Shown: positions 43,542-52,319 of the stretch, one piece after another
Layout: every line of letters begins with the position of its first letter
Position numbering within the stretch: position 1 is the stretch's first letter
Assembly: GCF_014873755.1 (NCBI RefSeq)
Contig: NZ_JADBEG010000001.1
Span: forward strand, 8,282,501-8,346,500
Source of the DNA: Amycolatopsis lexingtonensis
Lineage (GTDB): Bacteria; Actinomycetota; Actinomycetes; Mycobacteriales; Pseudonocardiaceae
Direction of reading: 5' to 3'
DNA: 64,000 nt
Notes under the pieces: model-generated
Seen by the model: only the letters and a program-made list of their open reading frames with translations
Databases searched by the model: none
Told to the model about the DNA's origin: nothing
Program-made: the position numbers and the translations under genes

Positions 43542-44170
43542 GGGAAGGTGCGCCCGTCCGGCGGTTCGACGACCTCGCAGGCGACGCCCGGGCCGTCGGC
43601 CGGCTCGCCTTGGAGCTCGACGGCCTGCGCCTGCGGGACGTCGGCCGTGCGCACCGGCTTGCCGTCGACCAGCAGCGGGTAGCGGATCGGCATCGCGCCG
43701 ATGTAGGCGAGCACGTCGGTCACCCGGCTGCCGTCTTCGAGCGTGATGTCCGGATCCGTCAGCCGCACCAGGTGGTAGCGGTTGCCGCGGCCCTCACAGA
43801 CGTCCAGCACCGCGAGCTGCTGCGGAGTCACGAACCAGACGGCGTGCTCCTCGACGCCCGGCAGCGCGGTGAGCGTCGCCGGGCGCTGGCCGTCGCGGAA
43901 CCGCAGGCCGGACGCCCAGACCGCGGCGAGACTGTCGCAGCGCGCGTGCGCCACGACGACCGGGCCTTCGAGCCCGAGTTCGGCGCGCATCCAGCTGATC
44001 TTCGACGGGTTCGCGTTGGAGCCGTACGCGAGCACGGCCTGCCTGTCCCGCCAGCCGGCCGGCGCCGTGTCCAGCGGGTGGCCGGCGCCCTGGGTGTGGA
44101 CGAAGGAGAAGCCCGGCCGGGTCCCCGGGTAGGGGTCGGCCGGGTAGTCCTCGTCGGTGAAGAGGATCAG
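43538..44170 (-). CDS. Gamma-glutamylcyclotransferase-like hypothetical protein, unusual start
   Basis: About 210 residues. The core [17 protein letters not shown] resembles the YGSN substrate loop of gamma-glutamylcyclotransferase-fold proteins, and later [22 protein letters not shown] carries the conserved acidic position. The protein-like N-terminal part [19 protein letters not shown] has no ATG, GTG or TTG ahead of it in frame near the ADH stop. CTG at 44170 would overlap the mscR stop as CTGA, analogous to the ATGA overlaps elsewhere here. The first GTG lies at the YGSN core and would remove about 45 residues. The start is therefore uncertain. Confidence 0.6.
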   Translation of the reverse strand: MILFTDEDYPADPYPGTRPGFSFVHTQGAGHPLDTAPAGWRDRQAVLAYGSNANPSKISWMRAELGLEGPVVVAHARCDSLAAVWASGLRFRDGQRPATLTALPGVEEHAVWFVTPQQLAVLDVCEGRGNRYHLVRLTDPDITLEDGSRVTDVLAYIGAMPIRYPLLVDGKPVRTADVPQAQAVELQGEPADGPGVACEVVEPPDGRTFP

Positions 44171-45264
44171 AACGTCACTACGCTGCGCAGGACGTCGCCG
44201 TGGTGCATGCGCTCGAAGGCCTGCTCGACGCCGTCGACGCCGATCCGCTCGGTGACGAACTTGTCCAGCGGCAGCCGGCCCTGCAGGTAGAGGTCGACGA
44301 GCATCGGGAAGTCCCGGCTCGGCAGGCAGTCGCCGTACCAGGACGACTTCAGCGAGCCGCCGCGCGAGAAGAAGTCGATCAGCGGCAGGTCGTCGAGCCG
44401 CATGTCCGGCGTCGGCACGCCGACGAGCACGACGGTGCCGGCCAGATCGCGCCCGTAGAACGCCTGCCGCCAGGTCTCCGGGCGGCCGACGGCGTCGATG
44501 ACGACGTCGGGGCCGAAGGAGTTCGTGGCGTCCTGCATGGCCTCGACGACCTGCGCCTCGGAGAGGCCACGGCTGTTGAGGGTGTGCGTCGCGCCGAAGT
44601 CCTTGGCCCACTCCAGCTTCCGGTCGTCCATGTCGATCGCGACGATCGTGGTGGCGCCGGCCAGCTTCGCGCCCGCGATGGCGGCGTCACCGACCCCGCC
44701 GCAGCCGATCACGGCCACCGAGTCGCCGCGGGTGACGGCCCCGGTGTTGATGGCGGCGCCGAGCCCGGCCATGACCCCGCAGCCGAGCAGCCCGGCGACG
44801 GCGGGTTCGGCTTCCCGGTTGACTTTGGTGCACTGTCCGCTGTGGACGAGCGTCTTCTCGAGGAACGCGCCGACGCCGAGCGCGGGCGACAGCTTGGTGC
44901 CGTCGGCGAGCGTCATCGGCCGGCTGGCGTTGAAGGTGGAGAAGCAGTACCACGGCTTGCCGCGCTTGCAGGCCCGGCAGGTGCCGCAGACCGCGCGCCA
45001 GTTGAGGATGACGTAGTCACCGGGTTCGAGATCGGTGACCCCCTCGCCGACGGCTTCCACGATGCCGGCGGCTTCGTGGCCGAGCAGGAACGGGAAGTCG
45101 TCGTTGATCCCGCCTTCGCGGTAGTGCAGATCGGTGTGGCAGACCCCGCAGGCCTGCACGTTCACGACGGCCTCGCCGGGCCCGGGGTCGGGCACCACAA
45201 CGGTCTCGAGCGAGACGGGCTCGCCCTTCGCCCGCGAAACGACCCCCTGCACCTCGTACGGCAT
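44167..45264 (-). CDS. mscR: S-(hydroxymethyl)mycothiol dehydrogenase (mycothiol-dependent formaldehyde dehydrogenase)
   Basis: 365 residues. A zinc alcohol dehydrogenase that oxidises the mycothiol adduct of formaldehyde, and may act as S-nitrosomycothiol reductase. Catalytic zinc ligands are Cys42 in ACGVCHTD and His63 in LLGHEAAG. The four structural-zinc cysteines are 93, 96, 99 and 107 in [21 protein letters not shown] region. The NAD motif is [14 protein letters not shown]. Length and the structural-zinc lobe match the class III-like mycothiol enzymes described from Amycolatopsis and mycobacteria. ATG at 45264. Upstream inverted repeats at 45315-45376 may control it. Confidence 0.9.
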   Translation of the reverse strand: MPYEVQGVVSRAKGEPVSLETVVVPDPGPGEAVVNVQACGVCHTDLHYREGGINDDFPFLLGHEAAGIVEAVGEGVTDLEPGDYVILNWRAVCGTCRACKRGKPWYCFSTFNASRPMTLADGTKLSPALGVGAFLEKTLVHSGQCTKVNREAEPAVAGLLGCGVMAGLGAAINTGAVTRGDSVAVIGCGGVGDAAIAGAKLAGATTIVAIDMDDRKLEWAKDFGATHTLNSRGLSEAQVVEAMQDATNSFGPDVVIDAVGRPETWRQAFYGRDLAGTVVLVGVPTPDMRLDDLPLIDFFSRGGSLKSSWYGDCLPSRDFPMLVDLYLQGRLPLDKFVTERIGVDGVEQAFERMHHGDVLRSVVTF

Positions 45265-45314
45265 GCGAATCCACCTTCCGGCTCCTGCGGTCCTGCCCGC
45301 AGCTAATCACGGAT

Positions 45315-45376
45315 CATGCGGAGATGGCGACATCCGCATGAGTGAGGTTCGGTGGTGAATACGCAACGGGTTGCGT
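45315..45376. promoter_or_regulatory. Inverted repeats upstream of mscR
   Basis: The gene-free stretch 45265-45549 contains CATGCGGA-n10-TCCGCATG (45315-45340, perfect 8-bp arms) and ACGCAAC-GG-GTTGCGT (45361-45376, perfect 7-bp arms). They lie 50-110 bp before the mscR start and could be regulator sites. A third palindromic element follows at 45441. I see no other coding or RNA feature in this stretch. Confidence 0.4.
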
Positions 45377-45440
45377 CCTCCGCAACTCGGCTCAGAGGTC
45401 AAAGTCAGCTCGGCGTGGCAGGTCCGGTGTCCCTGAATGT

Positions 45441-45489
45441 CTTGAATGAGTCATTCAGGACCTCCGAAGACCTGAATGACTCATTCAGG
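45441..45489. repeat. Paired TGAATGAnTCATTCA palindromes (element C)
   Basis: CTTGAATGAGTCATTCAGG (45441-45459) and CCTGAATGACTCATTCAGG (45471-45489) are each near-perfect palindromes and are also reverse complements of one another. They lie between mscR (transcribed leftwards) and the end of the sigma-factor gene (stop 45550), where a terminator for the latter is expected. Confidence 0.65.
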
Positions 45490-45549
45490 ACGCCTGCGAA
45501 GCCGCCGCGCCGGGGCTTGGGCAGGTTGGGGCGGGGCCGGACGTGCTCC

Positions 45550-46386
45550 TCACTCGGGCCTCGGCAGGTCCATCGACGCCAGCCGCACCGGGTCGGCCAC
45601 CGCGGCGATGCGCGTGACCCGGCCGTCCGCCACCACGAACGCCACCACCGACAACGGCGACCCGTCCGGACGCCAGGCCACCACGCCCGGCAGCCCGCCG
45701 ACCAGCACCGTGCTGCCGCCGGACGCCGCGCCGAACTGGGCGCCCGCCGCCACCTTCGTCGCGCCCAGTACCACCACCACGCCGCCCGGGGTGTCCACCG
45801 TCAACTGGACGTCCGGGTCGAGCACCCGCAGCAGCCCTTCGAAATCGCCGTCGCGAGCCGCGCGCAGGAACGCCTCGACCACCACGCGCTGCGAACGTCC
45901 CGCCGCCGGGGGCCGGTCCGCGGCCCGCACCTTGCGGCGGGCGCGGCTGGCCAGCATCTTCGTCGCGCCCGCGGACTTGCCCAGGATGCGGCCGATCTCC
46001 TCGAACGGGACCGCGAACAGGTCGTGCAGGACGAACGCCAGCCGCTCGGCCGGGCCCAGCGACTCGAGGACCACGAGCAGTGCCAGGCCGACGGAGTCCG
46101 TGCGGGCGACGTCCTCGGTGCCGTCGTCGACCGCCACCACGATCTCGTCGTAGGGCGACTCGGGGCGCGACTTGCGCGAACGCAGGACGTCCAGGCTGAT
46201 CCGGCCGACCACCGTGGTCAGCCAGCCGTCGAGGTTTTCGATGGCCGCCGCGTCCTGGCGCGACAGGCGCAGCCAGGCCTCCTGGACCACGTCCTCGGCG
46301 TCGGCGTGCGAGCCGAGCAGGCGGTGGGCCACCGCGCGCAAGCGGTCGCGCCGCTCTTCGAACGCTTCGGCCAGCGTGTCGGGCAT
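45550..46386 (-). CDS. ECF RNA polymerase sigma factor, ECF41/SigJ-like with SnoaL-type C-terminal domain
   Basis: 278 residues from ATG at 46386. Sigma region 2 is RDRLRAVAHRLLGSHADAEDVVQEAWLRL, followed by the ECF41 marker DGWLTTVVGRISLDVLRSRKS. Region 4 is LAFVLHDLFAVPFEEIGRILGKSAGATKMLASRARRKVRA. The last 110 residues form a SnoaL-like domain (FLRAARDGDFEGLLRVLDPDV), which in ECF41 factors modulates activity in place of a separate anti-sigma factor. The divergent gene at 46464 encodes an AhpD/carboxymuconolactone-decarboxylase-like protein, the conserved partner and usual target in ECF41 loci. Confidence 0.88.
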   Translation of the reverse strand: MPDTLAEAFEERRDRLRAVAHRLLGSHADAEDVVQEAWLRLSRQDAAAIENLDGWLTTVVGRISLDVLRSRKSRPESPYDEIVVAVDDGTEDVARTDSVGLALLVVLESLGPAERLAFVLHDLFAVPFEEIGRILGKSAGATKMLASRARRKVRAADRPPAAGRSQRVVVEAFLRAARDGDFEGLLRVLDPDVQLTVDTPGGVVVVLGATKVAAGAQFGAASGGSTVLVGGLPGVVAWRPDGSPLSVVAFVVADGRVTRIAAVADPVRLASMDLPRPE

Positions 46387-46463
46387 GTCGTTACCTTCCT
46401 CGGTTCCGCTCCGTCGTGGTGGTGACGAGCCCGGAGGGGCACAGGTAACCGATGGAGGAAAAG

Positions 46464-46913
46464 ATGGAAGCACGGCTGGCGAACGACAGCAGTCCCGAGG
46501 TGACCGGCGCGGTCCAGCAGCTGTTCAAGGCGGTGCACGGCGCCGGCGTCGATCCGCTGCTGCTCGAACTGGTCCACCTGCGGGCCAGCCAGATCAACGG
46601 TTGCAGCCCGTGCGTCTTCGCGGGTGTCGCGTCGGCGAAGCGGCAGGGGGAGACCGACGAACGGCTGCACAACGTCGTCACCTGGCGCGAGACGCCGTTC
46701 TTCACCGAGCCGGAGCGGGCGGCGCTCGCCCTGACCGAAGCCGCGACGCGGATCCAGGACGGCCAGCCCGGCGTCACCGACGAGATCTGGGCGGCCGCCG
46801 CCGCGCACTTCGACGACAAGCAGCTGTCGGCGATCGTCCTGAACATCGCGCTGACCGGCTTCTTCAACCGGATCAACCGCGCGATCGGGGAGCAGGCCGG
46901 CAAGACCTGGTGA
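46464..46913 (+). CDS. AhpD/carboxymuconolactone decarboxylase-like protein (ECF41 partner)
   Basis: 149 residues. The CxxC motif is INGCSPCVFAG with Cys47 and Cys50, and a helical CMD fold follows (RETPFFTEPERAALALTEAATRI). This is the alkyl-hydroperoxidase AhpD-core group, with thiol-disulfide redox activity. I choose the second ATG at 46464, because GGAGGA lies 5 bp before it; the first ATG at 46452 would put that ribosome site inside the gene. Divergent from the ECF41 sigma gene, whose regulon it probably forms. Followed by a terminator. Confidence 0.87.
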   Translation: MEARLANDSSPEVTGAVQQLFKAVHGAGVDPLLLELVHLRASQINGCSPCVFAGVASAKRQGETDERLHNVVTWRETPFFTEPERAALALTEAATRIQDGQPGVTDEIWAAAAAHFDDKQLSAIVLNIALTGFFNRINRAIGEQAGKTW

Positions 46914-46914
46914 C

Positions 46915-46970
46915 AAAAGCCGTGAAGGCCTCCTTACCGGCTTTTTTGCCCGTTAAGGAGGCCTTCACGG
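46915..46970. terminator. Composite terminator with two mutually exclusive hairpins (element D)
   Basis: Hairpin 1: AAAAGCCG (46915-46922) with CGGCTTTT (46938-46945) followed by more T, a classical intrinsic terminator for the + strand gene. Hairpin 2: 17-bp perfect arms 46920-46936 and 46954-46970, core GTGAAGGCCTCCTTA. The left arms overlap, so only one can form at a time. It lies between convergent genes. Confidence 0.8.
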
Positions 46971-46972
46971 AT

Positions 46973-48226
46973 TCAGGCGGGGGTGATGATGTACGCGATG
47001 CCGCCGGGGCCGCCGGCCACCGTGCCGTCCGCGCGGTAGCGCTTGGTCCGCTGCCAGATCTTCTCGAACTGGTCGCGCTTGTAGACGTTCCGCACGCGGT
47101 CGTTGCTGCTGGCCGCCGGGTCGTTGGCGATCACGTCGCCGTCCTTGGTGAACCCGACGACGACCATGATGTGCCCTGCCGTCCCGTAGCCGGCGCCGTC
47201 CAGCTCCGAGGCCAGGAACGACTGCGACGTGATCACCGGGATGCCGCGGGCGATGTAGTTCTCCAGCTCGTTCAGCGAGTGCAGCCGCGTGATGTGCCCC
47301 TTCAACCCGCGCGACGCCGCGTAGGCGGTGTTGAACGGCCAGTTCCCGGTGCCGTCGTAGGCGTGGTCGTAGGTGTAGCGCGCCGCGAAGGCCACCTGCG
47401 GGTCGACGTAGTCGGCCGGGATCCACGACATCTCTTCGGCGGACGGCTTCTTGCCCCAGTACTCGGCCACCATCTCGGTCGACGTCGGGCTGCACCAGGC
47501 TTCGCCGCCCCCGCCGTACTGCGGGAACTGTCCCTTGTGGAGGTTCTGCGCGTACGCGGGCACCTTCAGCTCGATCCCGGTGGCGCGGCCCGGCTTCGTC
47601 GGCTGCACCTCGAAGCGGTCCGGCACCGCCGACGTCATCGCGCCCAGCAGCGACACCGACGGCGTCGCGCCCGAGCCGGCTTCGCGGTAGAGGCTGATCC
47701 GCAGCTTGTACGACTTCAGCGTCACCCCGGCCTTCGTGACCAGCGTGTCGACGTCGACCAGCGCGTTCGCGTCGTCCTGGCCGTCGACGCTGGTGCGCAG
47801 GATGTCGGCGTCCCCGCTGGCCCAGCGGCCCATCACGTACCAGCCGGTTTCGGCACCGGCCGACGTCCGGCCTTGCGCTTCGACCTGCAGCCACGTCTTG
47901 GCCGGCGTCTTCGCGTTCCAGGACGCGACCAGCTGCGTCGCGCCGAAGCCCTGCCGGTACGACGGGGACGTCCACTGGCTGTACTCGTACGTCCGCGTCG
48001 TGCCGAGCTCCGGCTCGGTGTGCTGCACCGTGCCGATCGGGCGCGTGATGCGCAGGCCGTCCCGGGTCAGCGCGAGCCCGGCGAAGTCGCCTTCGTGGAA
48101 GCGGCCGCCGGTCCACTCGTGGTAGTCGACGGCTTCGTCGTCGCGTGGCCCCGCTTCGGCGACTTGAACGGTTACGGCTGTCAGCACGACAACCGACAGT
48201 AGTGTGAACAGACTGCGCACCCGCAT
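46973..48226 (-). CDS. Secreted C39-like cysteine peptidase
   Basis: 417 residues from ATG at 48226. A Sec signal peptide (LFTLLSVVVLTAVTVQVAEA) is followed by a beta-rich domain to about residue 215 and a Peptidase_C39_2-type papain-like domain. The catalytic Cys245 is in GGGGEAWCSPTSTEM, His352 in YGTAGHIMVVVGFT, and Asn368-Asp369 in VIANDPAA. Such exported proteins are common in actinobacteria and of unknown substrate. It is not next to an ABC transporter with a bacteriocin leader, so bacteriocin processing is unlikely. Single gene between two terminators. Confidence 0.83.
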   Translation of the reverse strand: MRVRSLFTLLSVVVLTAVTVQVAEAGPRDDEAVDYHEWTGGRFHEGDFAGLALTRDGLRITRPIGTVQHTEPELGTTRTYEYSQWTSPSYRQGFGATQLVASWNAKTPAKTWLQVEAQGRTSAGAETGWYVMGRWASGDADILRTSVDGQDDANALVDVDTLVTKAGVTLKSYKLRISLYREAGSGATPSVSLLGAMTSAVPDRFEVQPTKPGRATGIELKVPAYAQNLHKGQFPQYGGGGEAWCSPTSTEMVAEYWGKKPSAEEMSWIPADYVDPQVAFAARYTYDHAYDGTGNWPFNTAYAASRGLKGHITRLHSLNELENYIARGIPVITSQSFLASELDGAGYGTAGHIMVVVGFTKDGDVIANDPAASSNDRVRNVYKRDQFEKIWQRTKRYRADGTVAGGPGGIAYIITPA

Positions 48227-48297
48227 CGCGGCTCCTCGCTCGACCCACCCAGTAGGCGAGGATTTTCGCCGGTCCGGCGAGGTATGTAAACAGGTAC

Positions 48298-48699
48298 CTA
48301 GAGGACGGCCTGGGTCTGTGTCACTTTCGCGACCAACTTGCCGTCGTCGTCGTGGACCTCGGTTTCCACGACGACGAACTTGCGCCCGGCGTGCAGTGGT
48401 CTGGACGACGCAACGGCGTAGCCCGAACGCACCGCGCGCAGGAAGTTCGTCTTCGATTCGACGGTCGTCGTGCCCTGTCCGCCCTCGGGCAGGTTGAGGA
48501 ACGCGCACACGGCACCGGTCGAGTCGGCCAGCGCCATGAGCGCGCCCCCGTGCAGCGCGCCGCCGAGCGTGCAGAGGCTCTCGTCCCACTTCAGCCGGCT
48601 GCGGACGAGCGCGGGCCCGTGTTCCAGCACCTCGACGCCGAGGCGTTCGGAGAACGGCATGGAGCGGTGGAAGAGCTGCGTGCCCTCGGGATCGGTCAT
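48298..48699 (-). CDS. PaaI-type hotdog thioesterase
   Basis: 133 residues. The hotdog signature is LGGALHGGALMALADSTGAVCAF (HGG with the catalytic Asp in ALAD) followed by GGQGTTTVESKTNFLRAVRSG. It should hydrolyse an acyl-CoA or aryl-CoA thioester. ATG at 48699. It stands as a single gene between the C39-like peptidase and the phosphoesterase. Substrate unknown. Confidence 0.85.
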   Translation of the reverse strand: MTDPEGTQLFHRSMPFSERLGVEVLEHGPALVRSRLKWDESLCTLGGALHGGALMALADSTGAVCAFLNLPEGGQGTTTVESKTNFLRAVRSGYAVASSRPLHAGRKFVVVETEVHDDDGKLVAKVTQTQAVL

Positions 48700-48752
48700 G
48701 CCCCGCAGCTTGCCCGAAAGCCCGCCGCGGGGCGATTACCTCCGGGGTAACG

Positions 48753-50477
48753 TCAGGACAGCGGGTTGACCAGCAGCAGCTCGGTGTTGTGGTCCCCGCT
48801 CGCCCCGACGCGGCCCGGGTCGGTGTGGATGTCGTTGTAGGACAGTTCGCGGTACAGCGACGCAAGCGCTTGCGGCGTCCGGGCGCCGTAGTCCACCGCG
48901 TACGGCGCTTCCGCCTCGATCAACGTCGTGAACAGCGACAACGTGCCGTCGGCGTTGTCCGCGACCTCGACGATCCGGGCGTGCTGCGGGAAGTCGACGT
49001 GCGACGCGGTGTTGATCTCCCAGAAGCTCTGCCGCGGGGTGTTGCCGGCGTGGGCGGTGATCTGGTTGCGGTGCGTGTGGCCGTTGACCCAGGCCAGCAC
49101 GTTCGGGAACCGCTTGAGCAGCGCGACGAACGCGTTGCCGTCCAGGCGCGGGTCGAGGAGGTGGCGCGAGTCCGGCAGCAGGTTGCCCATCGAGCCGCTG
49201 GTGTGGTGGCTGAACAGGATGAACAGCTCGTCGGTGACGGCGTGGGTGACCTTGCGGCCGAAGAAGTCGTAGTACGCCGAGCTGTTCCGCTTGAGCGTCG
49301 ACTCCACCCAGTTGTACTGCGTCAGCCCGATCGACCCGTCGGCGAACCCGGCGTCGGTGGTCGTGTCGAGGCTGATCCCGGTGATGCCCGGGGCGATCCG
49401 GAACGTGTAGTAAACGTTGCTGCCGTCGGCGTTCGCGCTGGTGAAGCCGTGCCCGACCGGCCCGGGGCCGGTGTTGGCGGTGTCGAGGTGCGCGCGGACG
49501 AACTCGCCGGTGGTGAACGGGCGGCGCCGGGCGTCCGGCGTGATCTCGCGGATGGTGCCGGAGCCGCCGAAGAGTTCGGTGACCGGGATGCTCGAGCCCG
49601 GCGTCTTGATCGCGTCCGCGAGCTTCTTCGCGGTGGTCTCGTCCTTGCCGATGACCTTGTACTTCCCGGTGTACCAGGCGTCGATGCCGGGGATCTGGGC
49701 CGGAAGTGAGCCGACGATGCTGTCGTCGTGGTTGCCGAAGGTGCAGAACCACGGCACGTCGAGGCCCGGCGCGGTGAACGTCTTCATGGCCGCTTCGAGC
49801 AGGCCCGGCAGCTGCGGGAAGCCCTTGGCCGAGTAGTCGTCGCCGACGCCGGGGATCGACGGGTTCCAGTACTCCTTGTTGCCCGAGCTCTGGACGCCTT
49901 CGTAGACGTTCGGGTCGCCGGAGCCGGGGGTGACGCTGCCGCCGTTGAGGACCTTGAGGAACCAGTCGAGCTCGATCAGCTCGTGGTTGTCGGTGTTGTC
50001 GCCGGTGGTGACCATGAGGTCGAACGGCCGCCCGGTGAACGGGCCTTGGCGCACGCTGTTGACGCGCTCGACCAGCGCGCTGGTGGCGACGGTGCCGAGC
50101 GCCTCCTGCGGCCGGTGCGCGGAGCCGATGAACGGGTGCAGGTACTCGAACCGCGCGGGGCTCTCGGTGTCGGTGATGTGCAGGTCGGTGAACTGCACGA
50201 AGGCGCTGAGCGCCCGGCGCCGATCGTCGCGGCCGCTCTGCGGCGTGGCTAGGTCACTGCGGACGACCAGCGGCCAGCCCGGGCCCGCGGACAGCCGCGA
50301 GTAGCCCGTGCCCGACGCCGTCGCGACCTGCTCGAGCGTGGTGCCGGTGGTGCTGACCGACCGGGTGCCGGTGAGCCGCAGGGCGCGGTCGAGGGCGTTC
50401 GCGGTGGGCGTGCAGAGCAGGAGCCCGAGACCGGCGGCGCCCGCGGTGGCGACGGTGCGCCGGGTGAGTTCGGCCAT
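48753..50477 (-). CDS. Secreted metallophosphoesterase (PPA1498/TIGR03767-like)
   Basis: 574 residues from ATG at 50477. The N-terminus LTRRTVATAGAAGLGLLLCT resembles a twin-arginine signal. Calcineurin-type metal motifs are FTDLHITD, MVTTGDNTDNHELIELDW, CTFGNHDD, FSHHTSGS and NGHTHRNQI. The long insertions and this motif set match the PPA1498 family of actinobacterial exported phosphoesterases, which may act on nucleotides or phosphoesters outside the cell. A longer frame to 50552 would place the signal internally. The ABC importer genes next to it run the same way but end 133 bp upstream. Confidence 0.82.
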   Translation of the reverse strand: MAELTRRTVATAGAAGLGLLLCTPTANALDRALRLTGTRSVSTTGTTLEQVATASGTGYSRLSAGPGWPLVVRSDLATPQSGRDDRRRALSAFVQFTDLHITDTESPARFEYLHPFIGSAHRPQEALGTVATSALVERVNSVRQGPFTGRPFDLMVTTGDNTDNHELIELDWFLKVLNGGSVTPGSGDPNVYEGVQSSGNKEYWNPSIPGVGDDYSAKGFPQLPGLLEAAMKTFTAPGLDVPWFCTFGNHDDSIVGSLPAQIPGIDAWYTGKYKVIGKDETTAKKLADAIKTPGSSIPVTELFGGSGTIREITPDARRRPFTTGEFVRAHLDTANTGPGPVGHGFTSANADGSNVYYTFRIAPGITGISLDTTTDAGFADGSIGLTQYNWVESTLKRNSSAYYDFFGRKVTHAVTDELFILFSHHTSGSMGNLLPDSRHLLDPRLDGNAFVALLKRFPNVLAWVNGHTHRNQITAHAGNTPRQSFWEINTASHVDFPQHARIVEVADNADGTLSLFTTLIEAEAPYAVDYGARTPQALASLYRELSYNDIHTDPGRVGASGDHNTELLLVNPLS

Positions 50478-50610
50478 GGTTGTTCGCTCCCCAGTCTTCT
50501 CGGTTGCCCAGCACCGTGCCGGACGTCGGTGTCCGGGCGATGAACGTGACATTTCGAGCTACCATGTCACGGGCGTCGAGGTGGGTGTACCGCCGAAGGT
50601 CGTGGTCATT

Positions 50611-51426
50611 TCAGCCCGTCAGGCCGGACTCGGTCACCCCGCGCACCAGGTACCGCTGCAGGAACGCGAACAGCAGCACGATCGGCAGGATCGACACCGC
50701 CGCCGCCAGGAACAGCAGGTTCAGCTGCGGGTTCTGGGCCGTCAGCAGCCCCGACAGCGCCACCTGGACCGTCCACGAATCCGGGGACTGGGCGATGATC
50801 AGCGGCCACAGGAACGCGTTCCAGCTGCCGATCACCGTGATGACCGCGATCGCCGCGAAGAAGCCCTTCGAATTCGGCACGACGATCCGCCAGAACACGC
50901 CCCAGCGGCTGAGCCCGTCCACCCGCCCGGCTTCCTCCAGCTCGCGCGGGAAGTCGAGGAAGTACTGGCGGAACAGGAACACGCTGAACGCGCTGAACAG
51001 CCCGGGGATCACCAGGCCGCGGAAGTCCGACAGCCAGCCCAGCGACGAAACCACCACGAAGCTCGGCACGAACGTCACCGACGTCGGGATCATCAGCGTC
51101 GCCAGCACCGCGTAGAACACGATCTTGGCATGCCGGTACGGGATCCGGGCCAGGCCGTAGCCGGCCAGGGAACAGAGCACCAGCAGGCCGACCGTCTGCA
51201 GCACCGCCACGATCGCCGAATTGAGCAGGCTGCGCGCGAACGGGACATCCTGCGCGGAGAACAGCTTCGAGAAGTTCTCCCAGTGCACTGTGGACGGGAA
51301 GAACGTCCACTCGGGAGCGGTGATCTCGGCCCGCGACGCCAAGCCGTTGCGCAGCAACAGGTAGAAGGGCAGCAGGAACAGGACCGCCGCCACGATCAGT
51401 GCGGCCCACCGGAGGAACGTCCTCAC
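50611..51426 (-). CDS. Carbohydrate ABC importer permease (MalG type)
   Basis: 271 residues from GTG at 51426, overlapping the other permease by 4 bp. Six transmembrane helices; the EAA loop is ELEEAGRVDGLSRWGVFWRIVVPNSK, which contacts the ATPase. It is typical of the CUT1 family of sugar importers. No ATPase gene accompanies the set; in actinobacteria CUT1 importers often share a general ATPase (MsiK). Last gene of the binding protein-permease-permease operon. Confidence 0.9.
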   Translation of the reverse strand: MRTFLRWAALIVAAVLFLLPFYLLLRNGLASRAEITAPEWTFFPSTVHWENFSKLFSAQDVPFARSLLNSAIVAVLQTVGLLVLCSLAGYGLARIPYRHAKIVFYAVLATLMIPTSVTFVPSFVVVSSLGWLSDFRGLVIPGLFSAFSVFLFRQYFLDFPRELEEAGRVDGLSRWGVFWRIVVPNSKGFFAAIAVITVIGSWNAFLWPLIIAQSPDSWTVQVALSGLLTAQNPQLNLLFLAAAVSILPIVLLFAFLQRYLVRGVTESGLTG

Positions 51427-52319
51427 GCCTGCCTCCCGAAGCGCAGCACGCGGCCTTGCAACAACGTCACCAGTGCGATGATCAGCGCCAGGATCACCGC
51501 GCCCGCGCTGCCGCGGCCGAGGTCCTGGCCGCCCGAACCCAGCGAGGTGTAGTAGAGGTACACCAACGGCGGCCGGGCGAACGGCGGATAGCCGCGGCTG
51601 TCGCCCATGATGTTGTAGAACTCGTCGAACGCCTGGTAGGCGTTGATCAGGTTCAGCAGCAGCACCGCCACCGCCGTCGCGCGCAGCTGCGGGAGCGTCA
51701 CGTACCGGAACACCTGCCAGCCCGGTTTCGCGCCGTCGAGCCACGCGGCTTCGTAGAGGTGCTTCGGGATCCGTTGCAGCGCGGCGATGAACAGGATCAT
51801 GTAGAAGCCCAGCTGCAGCCACAGCCGGGCGGTCACCAGCACGATCCAGTACAGCGGCGGGTGCACCGTCCCGGTCCACGCCACCGGATCCACGCCGAAC
51901 ACCGACAGCACCGTGTTCGCCAGTCCATATCGGACACCCGAGAACAGCGACGTCTTCCAGATCAGCGACGCCACGACGTACGAGCACGCGAACGGAAGGA
52001 AGAACACCGACCGGAAGAACGCCCGCGCGAACCTCAGCTGGTTGACGCCGAGCGCGAGCGCCAGCGACAGCACGAACGTCAGCGGCACGATGAACACCGC
52101 GAACACGCTGAACGTGCCCAGGCTGGACAGGAACGGCTCGTCGGTGAGCATGTGCCCGTAGTTGTCCAGCCCGACGAAGTCCGTCGGGGTCACGGTGTTG
52201 CGCGCGTCGAAGAAGGACAGGTACGCGCTCCAGCCGATCGGGAGGTACGCGAAGACCGCGAGCCCGATCAGGAACGGTCCGACGAAGAGCCAGAAAGCGC
52301 GCGCGTCGCGCCGTTTCAT
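51423..52319 (-). CDS. Carbohydrate ABC importer permease (MalF type)
   Basis: 298 residues from ATG at 52319, overlapping the binding-protein gene (ATGA). Six helices, with FWLFVGPFLIGLAVFAYLPIGWSAYLSFF at the start and the EAA loop HLYEAAWLDGAKPGWQVFRYVTLPQLR. The LDNYGHML segment before helix 2 is typical of CUT1 MalF-like subunits. It forms the channel with the downstream permease. Sugar not predictable. Confidence 0.9.
   Translation of the reverse strand: MKRRDARAFWLFVGPFLIGLAVFAYLPIGWSAYLSFFDARNTVTPTDFVGLDNYGHMLTDEPFLSSLGTFSVFAVFIVPLTFVLSLALALGVNQLRFARAFFRSVFFLPFACSYVVASLIWKTSLFSGVRYGLANTVLSVFGVDPVAWTGTVHPPLYWIVLVTARLWLQLGFYMILFIAALQRIPKHLYEAAWLDGAKPGWQVFRYVTLPQLRATAVAVLLLNLINAYQAFDEFYNIMGDSRGYPPFARPPLVYLYYTSLGSGGQDLGRGSAGAVILALIIALVTLLQGRVLRFGRQA

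Noticed and set aside
46387..46463. ECF41 promoter motif between the sigma factor and AhpD-like genes
   Set aside because: I could not find a convincing TGTCACA...CGTC arrangement in this short region.
46973..48226. C39-like peptidase as a bacteriocin-processing enzyme
   Set aside because: It has its own secretion signal, is not fused to an ABC transporter, and no leader-peptide gene is nearby.
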